From positions 62,001 to 126,000 of the forward strand of contig JAYQBG010000001.1 of assembly GCA_038137215.1 (NCBI GenBank): a stretch of DNA of 64,000 nucleotides. The letters run 5' to 3'. Positions 18,038-27,227 of the stretch are shown one piece after another (position 1 is the stretch's first letter; each line of letters begins with the position of its first letter). A model generated the notes under the pieces. The model did no database searches. It was not told the DNA's origin and saw only the letters and a list, made by a program, of their open reading frames with translations. The stretch is from JABJAG01 sp038137215 (GTDB lineage: Bacteria; Pseudomonadota; Alphaproteobacteria; UBA6615). The position numbers were made by a program, and so were the translations under genes.

Positions 18038-18823
18038 TCAGTGGTGAACGTCAGACCACATCTTGCGTTTGGCCGCGTACAGAACCGCGCTGAAGATGAT
18101 CAGGAACAGGATCACCTTGTAGCCCATGGATTTACGCTCTTCCATCTCGGGTTCGGCCGCCCAGTGCAAGAAATTTGTTACGTCCCATGCCATTTGTTCG
18201 ATCGTTGCGGGTGTACCGTCGGTGTATTCCACACCGTCTTCCCAGAGCGGCTGCGCCATCGCGATCAGGCTACCGCGGAAATACGGGTTGTAGTTGGCGC
18301 CCTCAGGCACTTCGACATCTGCAGGCGGTTCCTCGTAGCCAGTCAGAAGCGCATAGATGTAGTCCGCGCCGCCCAGATGCGCCTTAACCTGAAGCGAGAG
18401 ATCAGGCGGTGCAGCACCATTGTTGGCCGCCGCCGCAGCCGCTGCATTCGGGAAGGGTGAATCAAACCGGTCTGATGGAATGGCCGGCCGCGTGAACATT
18501 TCACCTTCATCATTCGGCCCATCGGTGACATCGAAACCAGCCGCAATGACCTTGACCTCGTCCTCGGTAAATCCGAGCTCTTCGAGGTTGCGATAGGCGA
18601 CCTGCTTCAAGCCATGGCAGCCCGAGCAGACTTCCAGATAGACCTGCAGGCCACGCTGGGCGGATGCGCGATCGAAGGTTCCGAAGACACCCTCGAACTG
18701 CCAGTCCTGATTGTCCGGTTCCTTGGCTTCCCCCGCCGCAAACGCTGCGGTGGACGCAAGGCTGGCAACGACGGTCAGACCCGTGGCTGCCGCTGCGCGG
18801 CGAAGATTGCAAAAGATACCCAT
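18038..18823 (-). CDS. petC: Cytochrome c1 of the bc1 complex
   Basis: Heme-c subunit of ubiquinol-cytochrome c oxidoreductase, exported to the periplasm and anchored by a C-terminal helix. At 261 aa it has a signal peptide ending near residues 27-30, the heme site C66-x-x-C69-H70, and a probable Met ligand in the GSLIAMAQPLW block. A membrane anchor lies close to the C-terminus (VILFLIIFSAVLYAAKR). The ATG overlaps the petB stop as TAATG, so the two are translationally coupled. Confidence 0.97.
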   Translation of the reverse strand: MGIFCNLRRAAAATGLTVVASLASTAAFAAGEAKEPDNQDWQFEGVFGTFDRASAQRGLQVYLEVCSGCHGLKQVAYRNLEELGFTEDEVKVIAAGFDVTDGPNDEGEMFTRPAIPSDRFDSPFPNAAAAAAANNGAAPPDLSLQVKAHLGGADYIYALLTGYEEPPADVEVPEGANYNPYFRGSLIAMAQPLWEDGVEYTDGTPATIEQMAWDVTNFLHWAAEPEMEERKSMGYKVILFLIIFSAVLYAAKRKMWSDVHH

Positions 18824-20157
18824 TATGCCTTCTCCATCGGCTTGGCAGTTAAGGCCGCACCCGATGTGCCACCACCCAGAACAGCCTCGGAAATACTCTT
18901 CGGCACGGGCTTTGGACGCTCGAATATTCCCAACAACGGCATTAGCACCAGGAAGTGGAAGAAATACCAGAAGGTGGAGATGTACCCCAGATGGATGATG
19001 TGGAAACCTTCCACGCCCGAGAACACCGGTACATCCGTGGGCTTACCGCCGACATAGCCGAGAATGAAGCAGTCGATCACAAGGATCCAGAAGAACCACT
19101 TGTAGAGCGGCCGGAACTTCGCACTGCGCACCGGCGAACGATCAAGCCAGGGCAGCAGGAATAACACGAAGATCGCGCCGAACATGGCAATGACGCCGCC
19201 GAGCTTGGCTTCGATCAACGTCTGACCGAGTATCACGATGTCGAAATCGATCGAACGGAGAATCGCGAAGAACGGCAGGAAGTACCATTCGGGCACGATA
19301 TGTGCGGGCGTGTTCAGCGGGGCCGCTTCCAGATAGTTCTCCGGCTCACCCAGATAGGACGGGGCGTAGAACACGAAGAACGCCATGATCGTGACGAAGA
19401 CCGCCAGACCGACGCTGTCCTTGACCGTGTAGTAGGGATGGAACGGCACCGTATCCTGCGGTCCCTTGGGGTCCACACCAAGCGGGTTGTTGGAGCCCGT
19501 GACGTGGAGCGCAATCACATGCAGCACGACCACACCCAGGATCAGGAACGGGAAGAGATAGTGCAGCGCGAAGAAGCGGTTCAGTGTGGGGTTGTCAACC
19601 GAGAAGCCGCCCCAGAGCAACGTCACAATGCTGTCACCGACCAGCGGCACGGCAGAGAACAGGTTCGTGATAACCGTCGCGCCCCAGAAACTCATCTGAC
19701 CCCAGGGCAGGACGTAGCCCATGAAGGCCGTGGCCATCAACAGTACAAGGATGACCACACCGAGCATCCAGAGCAGTTCGCGCGGCTGCTTGTAGGAGCC
19801 GTAATACATGCCGCGGAACATGTGGATATAAACGGCGATGAAGAAGAAACTTGCACCGTTCTGATGCAGATAGCGCAGCAGCCAGCCATAGTTCACGTCG
19901 CGCATGATGCGTTCGACGGAATCGAAGGCCAGCGCCGTGTTCGGCTGATACTGCATGGCCAGGAAAATCCCGGTCGCGATCATCATCACGAGCATGAAGG
20001 TCAGGATCGCCCCGAAGTTCCAGAACCAGTTGAAGTTCCTGGGTGCCTCGAACTCGGCGTATTCCTTCTGAAGATACGTAAAGACCGGCAGGCGACTGTC
20101 GATCCACTTGACGAGGCCGCTACCTGTGCCTCCGGTCTGATGTGTTCCGGCGCTCAT
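18823..20157 (-). CDS. petB: Cytochrome b of the bc1 complex
   Basis: Membrane core of the bc1 complex (444 aa, about eight helices). Bis-His heme ligands are visible in the second helix (LLRYLHQNGASF and AVYIHMFRG) and the fourth (ALHYLFPF and LHVIALHVTG). The Qo-site PEWY motif follows in VPEWYFLPF. It is encoded seven bases after petA. The C-terminus extends past the last helix into a short polar tail, which is normal for alphaproteobacteria. Confidence 0.98.
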   Translation of the reverse strand: MSAGTHQTGGTGSGLVKWIDSRLPVFTYLQKEYAEFEAPRNFNWFWNFGAILTFMLVMMIATGIFLAMQYQPNTALAFDSVERIMRDVNYGWLLRYLHQNGASFFFIAVYIHMFRGMYYGSYKQPRELLWMLGVVILVLLMATAFMGYVLPWGQMSFWGATVITNLFSAVPLVGDSIVTLLWGGFSVDNPTLNRFFALHYLFPFLILGVVVLHVIALHVTGSNNPLGVDPKGPQDTVPFHPYYTVKDSVGLAVFVTIMAFFVFYAPSYLGEPENYLEAAPLNTPAHIVPEWYFLPFFAILRSIDFDIVILGQTLIEAKLGGVIAMFGAIFVLFLLPWLDRSPVRSAKFRPLYKWFFWILVIDCFILGYVGGKPTDVPVFSGVEGFHIIHLGYISTFWYFFHFLVLMPLLGIFERPKPVPKSISEAVLGGGTSGAALTAKPMEKA

Positions 20158-20164
20158 ATCTGCC

Positions 20165-20710
20165 TCAACCGATCTTGATGCTGGTGTCGTTCAGGAATTC
20201 ATAGGGCGGAACCGGCAGATTCAAAGGCGCCGGCCCCTTCCGGATACGTCCGGAGGTATCATAGTGCGAAGCATGGCAGGGGCAGAACCAGCCGCCCCAG
20301 TCACCGCGCGGCTCGGAAGACTTCTGTCCCAGCGGCACACAACCCAGATGGGTGCATACGCCAACCACGACGAGCCATTCCGGCTGAACAACGCGCTCCT
20401 CATCGGTTTGCGGGTCGCGCAGATCCGCCAGCGGCGTGGCTTCAGCTTCCGCAATGGCCGCGGGTGTACGACGGTCGATGAAGACCGGCTTGCCCTGCCA
20501 TTTGACCGTGATGCGCTGCCCGTCCTCCACCTGTGACAGGTCCACTTCGGTGGTCGCAAGGGCGAGCACGTCAGCAGACGGGTTCATCGAACTGATGAAC
20601 GGCCACAGGGCCGCACCAAGTCCGACGGCACCAAAGGCACCGGCCGACAGATATAGGAAGTCGCGACGGTTTCCCGAATGTCCGTCGTTATCCTGTGTGT
20701 CATCGCTCAT
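20165..20710 (-). CDS. petA: Rieske iron-sulfur subunit of the bc1 complex
   Basis: A 181-aa protein carrying the [2Fe-2S] cluster that accepts electrons from ubiquinol. The N-terminus has a Tat-type twin-arginine (NRRDFLYL) and one membrane anchor. Cluster ligands are C119 and H121 with the disulfide Cys at 124, and C143 and H146 with Cys 145. The second box reads CPCHAS, so Ala147 replaces the usual Gly. The ATG at 20710 follows an AAGGA ribosome site, and the TTG two codons upstream is rejected. It is the first gene of petABC. Confidence 0.97.
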   Translation of the reverse strand: MSDDTQDNDGHSGNRRDFLYLSAGAFGAVGLGAALWPFISSMNPSADVLALATTEVDLSQVEDGQRITVKWQGKPVFIDRRTPAAIAEAEATPLADLRDPQTDEERVVQPEWLVVVGVCTHLGCVPLGQKSSEPRGDWGGWFCPCHASHYDTSGRIRKGPAPLNLPVPPYEFLNDTSIKIG

Positions 20711-21001
20711 GAGCAATTGTCCTTACGTTCGGCGCGGACGCGCATCAGAGATACAAAACTTTTACGAGTGCTGAGGGGTATGGGAATTCGCGGTGACCGC
20801 CAATGTGACACCGTGCCGCAATCTACGGACCAGTGACAGATCAAGCCTGTTGCGGAATCCGTTGAATGCCCCCTCCGGCACCAATATGCATCCTTCAAAC
20901 TTTGATCGGATATAATCGAAGTCCCATTAGTTTGCCAAGCCCGCTATGGCACCCAAGAGTGTTCCTCGAACTCCCATGACACCCTGCAGGATAGCCAATC
21001 C
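20711..21001. other. Divergent intergenic region petA-trmL
   Basis: At 291 bases this is the longest gap in the window. It should hold the promoters for petABC (minus) and trmL-hemF (plus). A perfect TATAAT hexamer lies at 20911-20916, about 85 bases before the trmL start, but no good -35 sits 16-18 bases upstream of it. I found no credible coding frame or strong inverted repeat. Confidence 0.4.
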
Positions 21002-21457
21002 ATGCGTATCGCGCTCTATCAACCCGATATTCCCCAGAATGCGGGGGCGACATTTCGACTGGCGGCCTGTCTCGGTCTGCCCGTCGATCTCATCGAACCG
21101 GCCGGATTCGTCATGAACGACTCCCAGCTCCGGCGTGCCGGCATGGACTATCTCAGCGAGGTGGAGATCGTTCGGCATATGTCCTGGGACCGCTACCTGT
21201 CGGAGGCGCCGCCCGCCCGGCTCGTCCTGCTCACAACCCGGGGGGAGCAGCGCCACATTGACTTCACGTTCAAAGCCGATGATACGCTGTTGGTCGGTCA
21301 GGAAAGCAGCGGTGCACCTGATGCGGTCCACAACCGTGCCGATGCCCGGCTTCGGGTGCCGATGCGGCCCGAAACCCGCTCACTCAACGTGGTGACGGCC
21401 CTGACGCTGGTTCTCGGAGAAGCACTCCGCCAGACAGACGGGTTTTCACCCAACTAG
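21002..21457 (+). CDS. trmL: tRNA (cytidine/uridine-34-2'-O)-methyltransferase
   Basis: A SPOUT methyltransferase (151 aa) that 2'-O-methylates the wobble base of tRNA-Leu in E. coli. The fold starts with MRIALYQPDIPQNAGAxxR. The knot region contains VGQESSGAP and MRPETRSLNVVTALTLVLGEA, the SAM-binding trefoil. It is short and stand-alone, as expected for TrmL. hemF follows 15 bases later. Confidence 0.94.
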   Translation: MRIALYQPDIPQNAGATFRLAACLGLPVDLIEPAGFVMNDSQLRRAGMDYLSEVEIVRHMSWDRYLSEAPPARLVLLTTRGEQRHIDFTFKADDTLLVGQESSGAPDAVHNRADARLRVPMRPETRSLNVVTALTLVLGEALRQTDGFSPN

Positions 21458-21472
21458 GAAAGAAGCGCTGAG

Positions 21473-22333
21473 ATGTCAGACGAGTCCCGGAAACAGTCCG
21501 CGCGCGAATGGTTTGCCAGTCTGCGAGATCAGATCTGCGTTGCCTTCGAGTCGATCGAGGATGACCTCGACGGCGCCATGAAGGACCGCCAGCCCGGACG
21601 TTTCGAGCGGACCACGTGGGAACGGTCCGATGAAGGCGGCACCCCCGGGGGTGGGGGCGAAATGTCGATCATGCGTGGTCGGGTCTTTGAAAAGGTGGGC
21701 GTCAACATTTCCACCGTGGAGGGCACATTTTCGGAGGAATTCCGCACCCGTATTCCCGGCGCCGAAGAAGACGGCCGGTTCTGGGCGTCCGGCGTCTCGC
21801 TGGTCACCCATATGCAATCCCCCCTTGTCCCCGCGGTTCACATGAACACCCGGCATATCGTCACGACCAAGGGCTGGTTCGGCGGCGGGGCCGATCTGAC
21901 ACCGATGTACCCCGATGCCGACGACACCCGGGACTTTCACGCCGCCCTCAAGGCCGCGTGCGATACCCACGACCCGGACTACTACGGGAAGTTCAAGGCA
22001 TGGTGTGACGAGTACTTTTTCCTGCCACACCGAAATGAACCCCGCGGCGTGGGCGGAATCTTCTATGACTACTTGGACACCGGTGACTGGGAGGCCGATT
22101 ACGCCTTCACCCGCGATGTCGGTCTGGCCTTTCTGGACATCTATCCCAAGCTGGTCCGGCGCCACATGAACAAAGACTGGACCGACGAACAGCGCGCCCA
22201 TCAGTTGCGCCGACGCGGACGCTATGTGGAGTTCAATTTGCTCTATGACCGCGGCACCCAATTCGGGCTCAAGACCGGCGGCAATGTAGAGGCGATCCTG
22301 ATGTCCATGCCACCCGAGGTGACCTGGCCATAG
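21473..22333 (+). CDS. hemF: Oxygen-dependent coproporphyrinogen III oxidase
   Basis: Converts coproporphyrinogen III to protoporphyrinogen IX in aerobic heme synthesis (286 aa). Conserved blocks include GGGGEMSIMRGRVFEKVGVN, NTRxxVTTKGWFGGGADLTPMY, RGVGGIFYDYL and the C-terminal RGRYVEFNLLYDRGTQFGLKTGGN. Length is near the E. coli enzyme. Position next to trmL and the bc1 operon fits an aerobic respiratory lifestyle. Confidence 0.97.
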   Translation: MSDESRKQSAREWFASLRDQICVAFESIEDDLDGAMKDRQPGRFERTTWERSDEGGTPGGGGEMSIMRGRVFEKVGVNISTVEGTFSEEFRTRIPGAEEDGRFWASGVSLVTHMQSPLVPAVHMNTRHIVTTKGWFGGGADLTPMYPDADDTRDFHAALKAACDTHDPDYYGKFKAWCDEYFFLPHRNEPRGVGGIFYDYLDTGDWEADYAFTRDVGLAFLDIYPKLVRRHMNKDWTDEQRAHQLRRRGRYVEFNLLYDRGTQFGLKTGGNVEAILMSMPPEVTWP

Positions 22334-22474
22334 GCCCGGCCGGGCAGCACGACAATCGTTCCGAATCTCGGAGTTTGTCCCGCGCGCGTCCTGTTATAAG
22401 TTGCCTTCTCAACGCTGGTTGTTTCGAGACCGGCGGACGTTCAGCATCGGTTCAGAAACGAATTGGACCAATCC

Positions 22475-22864
22475 ATGACCTCCATCACCCGGTGACTGCT
22501 CGCGCCCCTTCTCACTCTTGCGGTCCTGTTTGGCACCAGCGTAGTCCAGGCTGACGACCTGCCGCTCCAGGCATTCTATGGCCACTATCAGGGCTCCGGT
22601 GTCGCAGAAAACTCAGATAGCCTGTACTTCGGTGTCACCGTCCGCGACCTCGATGTGCGCAGCCCCGACGGACTCGGCTGGGCGAGCATCAATGAGCCCA
22701 CACTGACCGTTCACGTGCTGCGGATTACCGACACCGGCGGCTACGTGATTCAAACCTATGACCGGACGCTGGAAGGCACCGGCATGAAGCTCAAATTCGT
22801 GAATGTTGCCAATGGCGAGCCACAGCGTGAGGTCGAAGCCCGGCTCGTGAAAGTCGGCAACTAA
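22475..22864 (+). pseudogene. Damaged upstream copy of a small exported protein
   Basis: The frame starting at ATG 22475 hits TGA at 22493-22495 after six codons, then continues uninterrupted to TAA at 22862-22864. The continuation encodes a hydrophobic signal-like segment ending VVQADD. It goes on with FYGHYQGSGVAENS and RDLDV, then GWASINEPTLTVHVLRI and a TYDRTLEGTGMKLKFV strand. These align with the start and the end of the gene at 22892-23467, but about 60 central residues are missing. Losing the start and the middle suggests a decaying tandem duplicate. Initiation at the CTG after the stop (22496) is a less likely alternative. Confidence 0.7.
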
Positions 22865-22891
22865 CCCGACTCATCTATGACAGGATTTTCC

Positions 22892-23467
22892 ATGAACCCC
22901 GGTTCAAGCCTCCGCGCCGCGCTGGTCGCATCCGTTGTTGTTCTTTTCAGCGGCGTGAGCGCGCATGCCAGTGACGCGGTCGACAAGTTCTTTGGTTCCT
23001 ATGTGGGGTCCGGAACCGCAGAGCGGGTTGACCGCAAGGAAAGCGAAATCCGCGACCTGGACGTGACGGTGGAGAGCTACAAGGATGACGGTTTCAAGCT
23101 GAAATGGATCACGGTCGTGCGTGGCGCCGATGGCGCACGCACCGGGGAAGACGTGAAACGGCGCGAGGTCGAGGAAAATTTCGTGCCCGTCGAGGACAAG
23201 GAAAACGTCTTTGTTTTATCCGCCGATGGCGTTCTGTTCCAGAAGTCCGAACTGCCGAACCCGTTGCTCGGACAAGCCATCAGCTGGGCCTCCATCGACG
23301 GCAACGTGATGAAGGTCTATTCGCTGGCAATCGGCGAGACCGGGACCTCCGAACTGCAGGTCTATCGGCGCACTTTGACAGAAAAGGGCATGGGCATCGT
23401 CTTCATCCGGCTTCAGGACGATGACGTGAAAGTCCGTATGCAGGGCACACTGGTCCGTACCCAGTAG
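22892..23467 (+). CDS. Small exported protein of unknown function, tandem paralogue
   Basis: A 191-aa protein with a cleavable signal peptide (to about residue 25, SAHA-S). A predicted all-beta domain follows, starting FFGSYVGSGTAERV and ending with strands QVYRRTLTEKGMGIVFI and VRMQGTLVRTQ. Charged, alternating strands suggest a lipocalin-like or other beta-barrel fold. The ATG at 22892 follows a caGGAtt ribosome site. A longer start at 22877 is possible but adds only five residues before the signal peptide. The preceding locus is a shortened, disrupted copy. It converges on cca with two bases between the stops. Confidence 0.75.
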   Translation: MNPGSSLRAALVASVVVLFSGVSAHASDAVDKFFGSYVGSGTAERVDRKESEIRDLDVTVESYKDDGFKLKWITVVRGADGARTGEDVKRREVEENFVPVEDKENVFVLSADGVLFQKSELPNPLLGQAISWASIDGNVMKVYSLAIGETGTSELQVYRRTLTEKGMGIVFIRLQDDDVKVRMQGTLVRTQ

Positions 23468-23469
23468 CG

Positions 23470-24816
23470 CTATCCGGCCACACGGCGCGCCAATTCGGTC
23501 AGGCACGTGTCCCGATCCGCATCGAACCCGCCTGCGATCCACCAGGCTTCAAGGTCCTTCAGAATTCTGCTGATTTCCGGTCCCTGGGGAATTCCCAGCT
23601 CGAGGACATCCCTGCCCCGCAACGGGAACTCGGGCACCGCCCAGTGGTCAGGGAACGCCAGGAGGGCCAGCCATTGACTGTCCGCAACTGCCGGCAACCG
23701 GACACCGTCAATCGACGTCTCCATGACCGTATTCAGATGCAACGCCCAGTTGAGCACCACGGCATCTCTCCAGGCGTCCGGCCCCAGTTCATACAGTATG
23801 GCCTGCTTCGAGCGGCCACGGGTATGCCCGGGTGAAAGCGAAACACCATCCGGAGCGAGGTCGCGTGGCCGGGCAATCATCCGCTCCAGACGAACGCGCT
23901 GGTCGCCCGACAGGCGCAGGCGGGTGACCAGGCTTTCCGCAGCAGACCGGACATCGAAAGACGTCTGGAACATGATCTGATCAAAGTCGATCAACGCCAC
24001 CAGACGCCGCAGCGGGTCTGCCTGACCGATTTTTTGTTCGACCTCGACGATGTAGGAAAAACCAAATGTGGCTTTGAGGTCCGGCAGTTCGGGCAGAACG
24101 CGCTCGACGAAATCCGCACATTCCGGATCACCGATCACACCAAGCGCGCCGGGCGCGACAAGCAATTTGAACAGCTCTTCGCGAATGCGTTCCCCCGACA
24201 GGGTCGCAAGCATATCGAATTGCATCCGGCACGCTGCAAGTCCCGCAGGATCGAAATCCTGCACCTCCAGTTGTGCGTGGAACCGGAAGAATCGCAGAAT
24301 TCGCAGCGCGTCTTCCCGGATACGTTCATTTGGGTCACCGATGAACCGCACCCGTCTCGCTGTCAGATCGTCCATGCCCCCCAGCGGGTCGTATATGTTG
24401 CCGTTCTGATCGGCATAAAGCGCATTCATGGTGAAGTCGCGGCGCGCGGCATCGGCCGCCCAATCATCCGTATAGGCCACCCTTGCATGGCGCCCATCGG
24501 TCTCCACATCGACACGCAAGGTGGTGATCTCGAAGGTCCGGCCATCGGCATGGGCGCCGATTGTGCCGTGATCGGCGCCGATGGTGTGATAGCCGATTTC
24601 GGCGGCATCGAGACGACGCATGACCTCCCGGGGTGAAAGGCTGGTGGCGATATCGACATCCCCGACCTCACGCGCGAGGATCGCGTCACGCACGCACCCG
24701 CCGACAAACACCGCCACAGGCAACTCATCTTCGGGCACCGAAAAGGGGGCCATCACCGCACAGGTGGCCGGATCGGACATCCAGGGTTGAATGGAAATGG
24801 TGGTTGTCGGCGTCAT
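23470..24816 (-). CDS. cca: CCA tRNA nucleotidyltransferase / poly(A) polymerase family
   Basis: Adds or repairs the 3' CCA end of tRNA. Of 448 residues, the N-terminal head has the nucleotidyltransferase signature (FVGGCVRDAILAREVGDVDIA, with the catalytic DxD). The RRDFTMNALYAD and DPLGGMDDL blocks and the RIREDALRILRFFRF neck motif follow. The ATG at 24816 lies just after the Nudix stop. Frame upstream of this start belongs to the overlapping Nudix gene and is not coding for Cca. It is probably co-transcribed with the DUF1285 and Nudix genes. Confidence 0.93.
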   Translation of the reverse strand: MTPTTTISIQPWMSDPATCAVMAPFSVPEDELPVAVFVGGCVRDAILAREVGDVDIATSLSPREVMRRLDAAEIGYHTIGADHGTIGAHADGRTFEITTLRVDVETDGRHARVAYTDDWAADAARRDFTMNALYADQNGNIYDPLGGMDDLTARRVRFIGDPNERIREDALRILRFFRFHAQLEVQDFDPAGLAACRMQFDMLATLSGERIREELFKLLVAPGALGVIGDPECADFVERVLPELPDLKATFGFSYIVEVEQKIGQADPLRRLVALIDFDQIMFQTSFDVRSAAESLVTRLRLSGDQRVRLERMIARPRDLAPDGVSLSPGHTRGRSKQAILYELGPDAWRDAVVLNWALHLNTVMETSIDGVRLPAVADSQWLALLAFPDHWAVPEFPLRGRDVLELGIPQGPEISRILKDLEAWWIAGGFDADRDTCLTELARRVAG

Positions 24817-24841
24817 TGCATGTCGCCCGCCTGTGCCAGCG

Positions 24842-25534
24842 TTAGCGCCAGCGAGCCTTGTCACCTGTAAGAACCTCATAGAGGTTGACCAGCATACCCG
24901 CGGTTGCCCCCCAGATGTAACGGTCCTCATAAGGCAGCACATAAAAGTAACGGCGCTTGCCGCGAATGATCCGGCTGTGCCGTTCATGATTGGCGGGGTC
25001 GAGGACGAAAGACAGCGGGACCTCGAACACATCGGCAACCTCGCCCGGTTCATAGACCATGTCGAATCCCGGTTCGATCAACCCCACCACCGGGGTTACG
25101 GCGAAACCCGTGCGGACCTCATAGGTATCCAGCCGCCCGATGATTTCGGCCGCGTGATGGGGCATGCCGATTTCTTCATTGGCTTCACGCAATGCGGCGT
25201 CTTCCGGGGACTTGTCTTCCGGATCGATCCGGCCGCCGGGAAAACTGATTTGTCCCGCATGGGCGCGCAGATCGGCCGCGCGCTGCGTAAGCAGAACCGT
25301 AAAACCGTCCTGATGCGAGACGAGTGGCACCAGCACCGCAGCAGGCACCAACGGCGGCTCGGGGCGCATCCCCGATTCGTTGAGGTCATGATCGCCACGG
25401 CGCATCTCCACGTCGGGACGATCCGGATCGGAATCGTCTTCCAGCATCTGGCTGATTGCTGCACCCGTTGCACGGCGGCGCTTGAGATGGCTCTGCGCCT
25501 CGCGGACCCGTCCGACAACCTGTTCGCGCTTCAC
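24842..25534 (-). CDS. Nudix hydrolase, CoA pyrophosphatase type
   Basis: A 230-aa Nudix protein. The PAAVLVPLV strand and QRAADLRAHAGQISFPGG block precede the Nudix box (SPEDAALREANEEIG), the arrangement typical of CoA and acyl-CoA pyrophosphatases such as NudL. The GTG at 25534 overlaps the DUF1285 stop as GTGA, giving coupled translation and a start supported by context. Longer upstream frame is rejected for that reason. The DUF1285-Nudix-cca order recurs in alphaproteobacteria (from memory). Confidence 0.88.
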   Translation of the reverse strand: MKREQVVGRVREAQSHLKRRRATGAAISQMLEDDSDPDRPDVEMRRGDHDLNESGMRPEPPLVPAAVLVPLVSHQDGFTVLLTQRAADLRAHAGQISFPGGRIDPEDKSPEDAALREANEEIGMPHHAAEIIGRLDTYEVRTGFAVTPVVGLIEPGFDMVYEPGEVADVFEVPLSFVLDPANHERHSRIIRGKRRYFYVLPYEDRYIWGATAGMLVNLYEVLTGDKARWR

Positions 25535-26139
25535 AACCGCTCTCCGTCTTCCGGCGAAGGTGTCAGCGGAAAAAACACACCGGCACTCCACACACCCAAG
25601 CTTCCCGATACATCGTCCTCAACGACCCGTTCTGCAAGCGCGTAATACACCGGACGGGTCAGCAGGGCCTCCAGATTGTCGCGCACAAGAACATAAGGCG
25701 ATGGCTCACCGGTTGCCGCATCGAAGGCAATACGAAGCGGATGGTCGGGCCCCGCTGTCACGGTTTCGTCAAGATTGGTCCGGAATATCAGGTTCTGATT
25801 CGGGCCGTTGCCCTCGATATCCATCTCGACCGCCGTGAACGGTGCGTCATCCACATCGATACGCCCGCGTTCGACCGGCGTTTCGAGCCAGAACTGGCCC
25901 TCGGCGTCGCGCTTGAGGACCGATGAAAACAGCGTGACCAGCGGTTTACGCTGGATAGGGGAGCCGCGATAATGCCACGATCCATCCCGCGCGATGCGCA
26001 GGTCGAAGTGGCCGCAATCAATCGGCGTTCGCGCGGCGGGCCCGGATTTCCCGGATTTTTCGATAAGCTCGAAAAGTCCCTGGGGGTCCGCCCCGGTCGA
26101 ATTGCCGGGACCGGCGGGCTTGCTGGAATCGGAACACAT
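25531..26139 (-). CDS. DUF1285-family protein
   Basis: About 202 residues matching DUF1285 proteins. It has CGHFDLRIARDGSWHYRGSPIQRKPLVxLFSSVLKRDAEGxFWLETPVERGRI-type blocks and a C-terminal GEPSPYVLVRDNLEALLTRPVYYALAE segment, built as a two-part beta sandwich. No enzymatic activity is known for the family. The ATG at 26139 is preferred, though a GTG at 26148 is in frame. It is divergent from moxR, with only 44 bases between starts. Confidence 0.85.
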   Translation of the reverse strand: MCSDSSKPAGPGNSTGADPQGLFELIEKSGKSGPAARTPIDCGHFDLRIARDGSWHYRGSPIQRKPLVTLFSSVLKRDAEGQFWLETPVERGRIDVDDAPFTAVEMDIEGNGPNQNLIFRTNLDETVTAGPDHPLRIAFDAATGEPSPYVLVRDNLEALLTRPVYYALAERVVEDDVSGSLGVWSAGVFFPLTPSPEDGERL

Positions 26140-26183
26140 GATGCGCACACAGTAGCATCGGCAGCATCGGCAGGAGCAATGTA

Positions 26184-27203
26184 ATGCCTTCAGATGATCT
26201 TACCCGCACGGACCACGAAAACAGCGCCACGGAACGACTCTTCGAGGACATCGAACGGGTCAGCGAACAACTCGTAGCCGTCCGCAGCGGAATTTCGCGC
26301 GTCATCTTCGGTCAGGAAGATGTCATCGACCAGACATTGATTACGCTCCTCTCGGGCGGCCATCTCCTTCTGCTCGGTGTTCCGGGCCTTGCCAAGACAC
26401 GCCTGGTTGAAACGCTGGGCACGGTTCTCGGGCTCGATAGCCGGCGCGTCCAGTGCACACCGGATCTGATGCCGGCCGATATCGTCGGCTCGGAAATTCT
26501 CGACGAAACTGACGAGGGCCGTGCCTTCCGCTTCATTCCCGGCCCGGTGTTCACGCAGGTCCTGATGGCGGACGAGATCAACCGGGCAAGCCCGCGCACC
26601 CAGTCGGCACTGCTGCAGGCGATGCAGGAACGCGAAGTCTCCGTGGCAGGCCAGACCCATACCCTGCCCCGGCCCTTCCATGTTCTGGCCACCCAGAACC
26701 CAATCGAACAGGAGGGCACCTACCCGCTGCCCGAAGCACAGCTCGACCGATTTCTGCTTCAGGTCAATGTGGACTATCCCGACCCCGAAGCCGAACGGCA
26801 GATGCTGCTGGTCACGACCGGGCTGGAAGACCCGCAAGCCAAGCAGGTGATGGATGCTGCGCAACTGATCCAGGCACAGCAACTCGTGCGGCGGCTCCCG
26901 GTCGGTGAAAGCGTTGTGGAGGCCATTCTTGCTCTGGTGCGGTCCGGCCGCCCCGGCGTCTCCGATCGCGAAGAGGTCAACAACTGGGTGGCCTGGGGTC
27001 CCGGTCCACGCGCCAGTCAGTCCCTGATGCTCGCCACACGCGCCCGCGCCCTGCTGCAGGGCCGCGTCTCGCCTTCGGTCGATGACGTGGTCGCGCTCGC
27101 GCCGGCCATCCTGCGCCACCGGATGGCCCTGAACTTTGCCGCCCGGGCCGAAGGCCGCACCCTCGAGCAGATGATCGATCACCTTTGCGATCCGTTCCGC
27201 TAG
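26184..27203 (+). CDS. MoxR-family AAA+ ATPase
   Basis: A 339-aa AAA+ ATPase thought to act as a chaperone for vWA-domain partners. Walker A is LLGVPGLAKTRLV, Walker B is MADEINRASPRTQSALLQAMQE, and sensor 1 is ATQNPIEQEGTYPLPEAQLDRF. A GGAG ribosome site precedes the ATG. It heads a four-gene plus-strand run (MoxR, DUF58, DUF4159 protein, second vWA-like protein) with gaps of only 6-24 bases, the classic layout for MoxR with its vWA clients. Confidence 0.95.
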   Translation: MPSDDLTRTDHENSATERLFEDIERVSEQLVAVRSGISRVIFGQEDVIDQTLITLLSGGHLLLLGVPGLAKTRLVETLGTVLGLDSRRVQCTPDLMPADIVGSEILDETDEGRAFRFIPGPVFTQVLMADEINRASPRTQSALLQAMQEREVSVAGQTHTLPRPFHVLATQNPIEQEGTYPLPEAQLDRFLLQVNVDYPDPEAERQMLLVTTGLEDPQAKQVMDAAQLIQAQQLVRRLPVGESVVEAILALVRSGRPGVSDREEVNNWVAWGPGPRASQSLMLATRARALLQGRVSPSVDDVVALAPAILRHRMALNFAARAEGRTLEQMIDHLCDPFR

Positions 27204-27227
27204 ACCGCTCCCGGACGCACCGCCACC

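Noticed and set aside
22493..22495. TGA as selenocysteine
   Set aside because: It falls inside a signal peptide, and no redox Cys or Sec is expected there.
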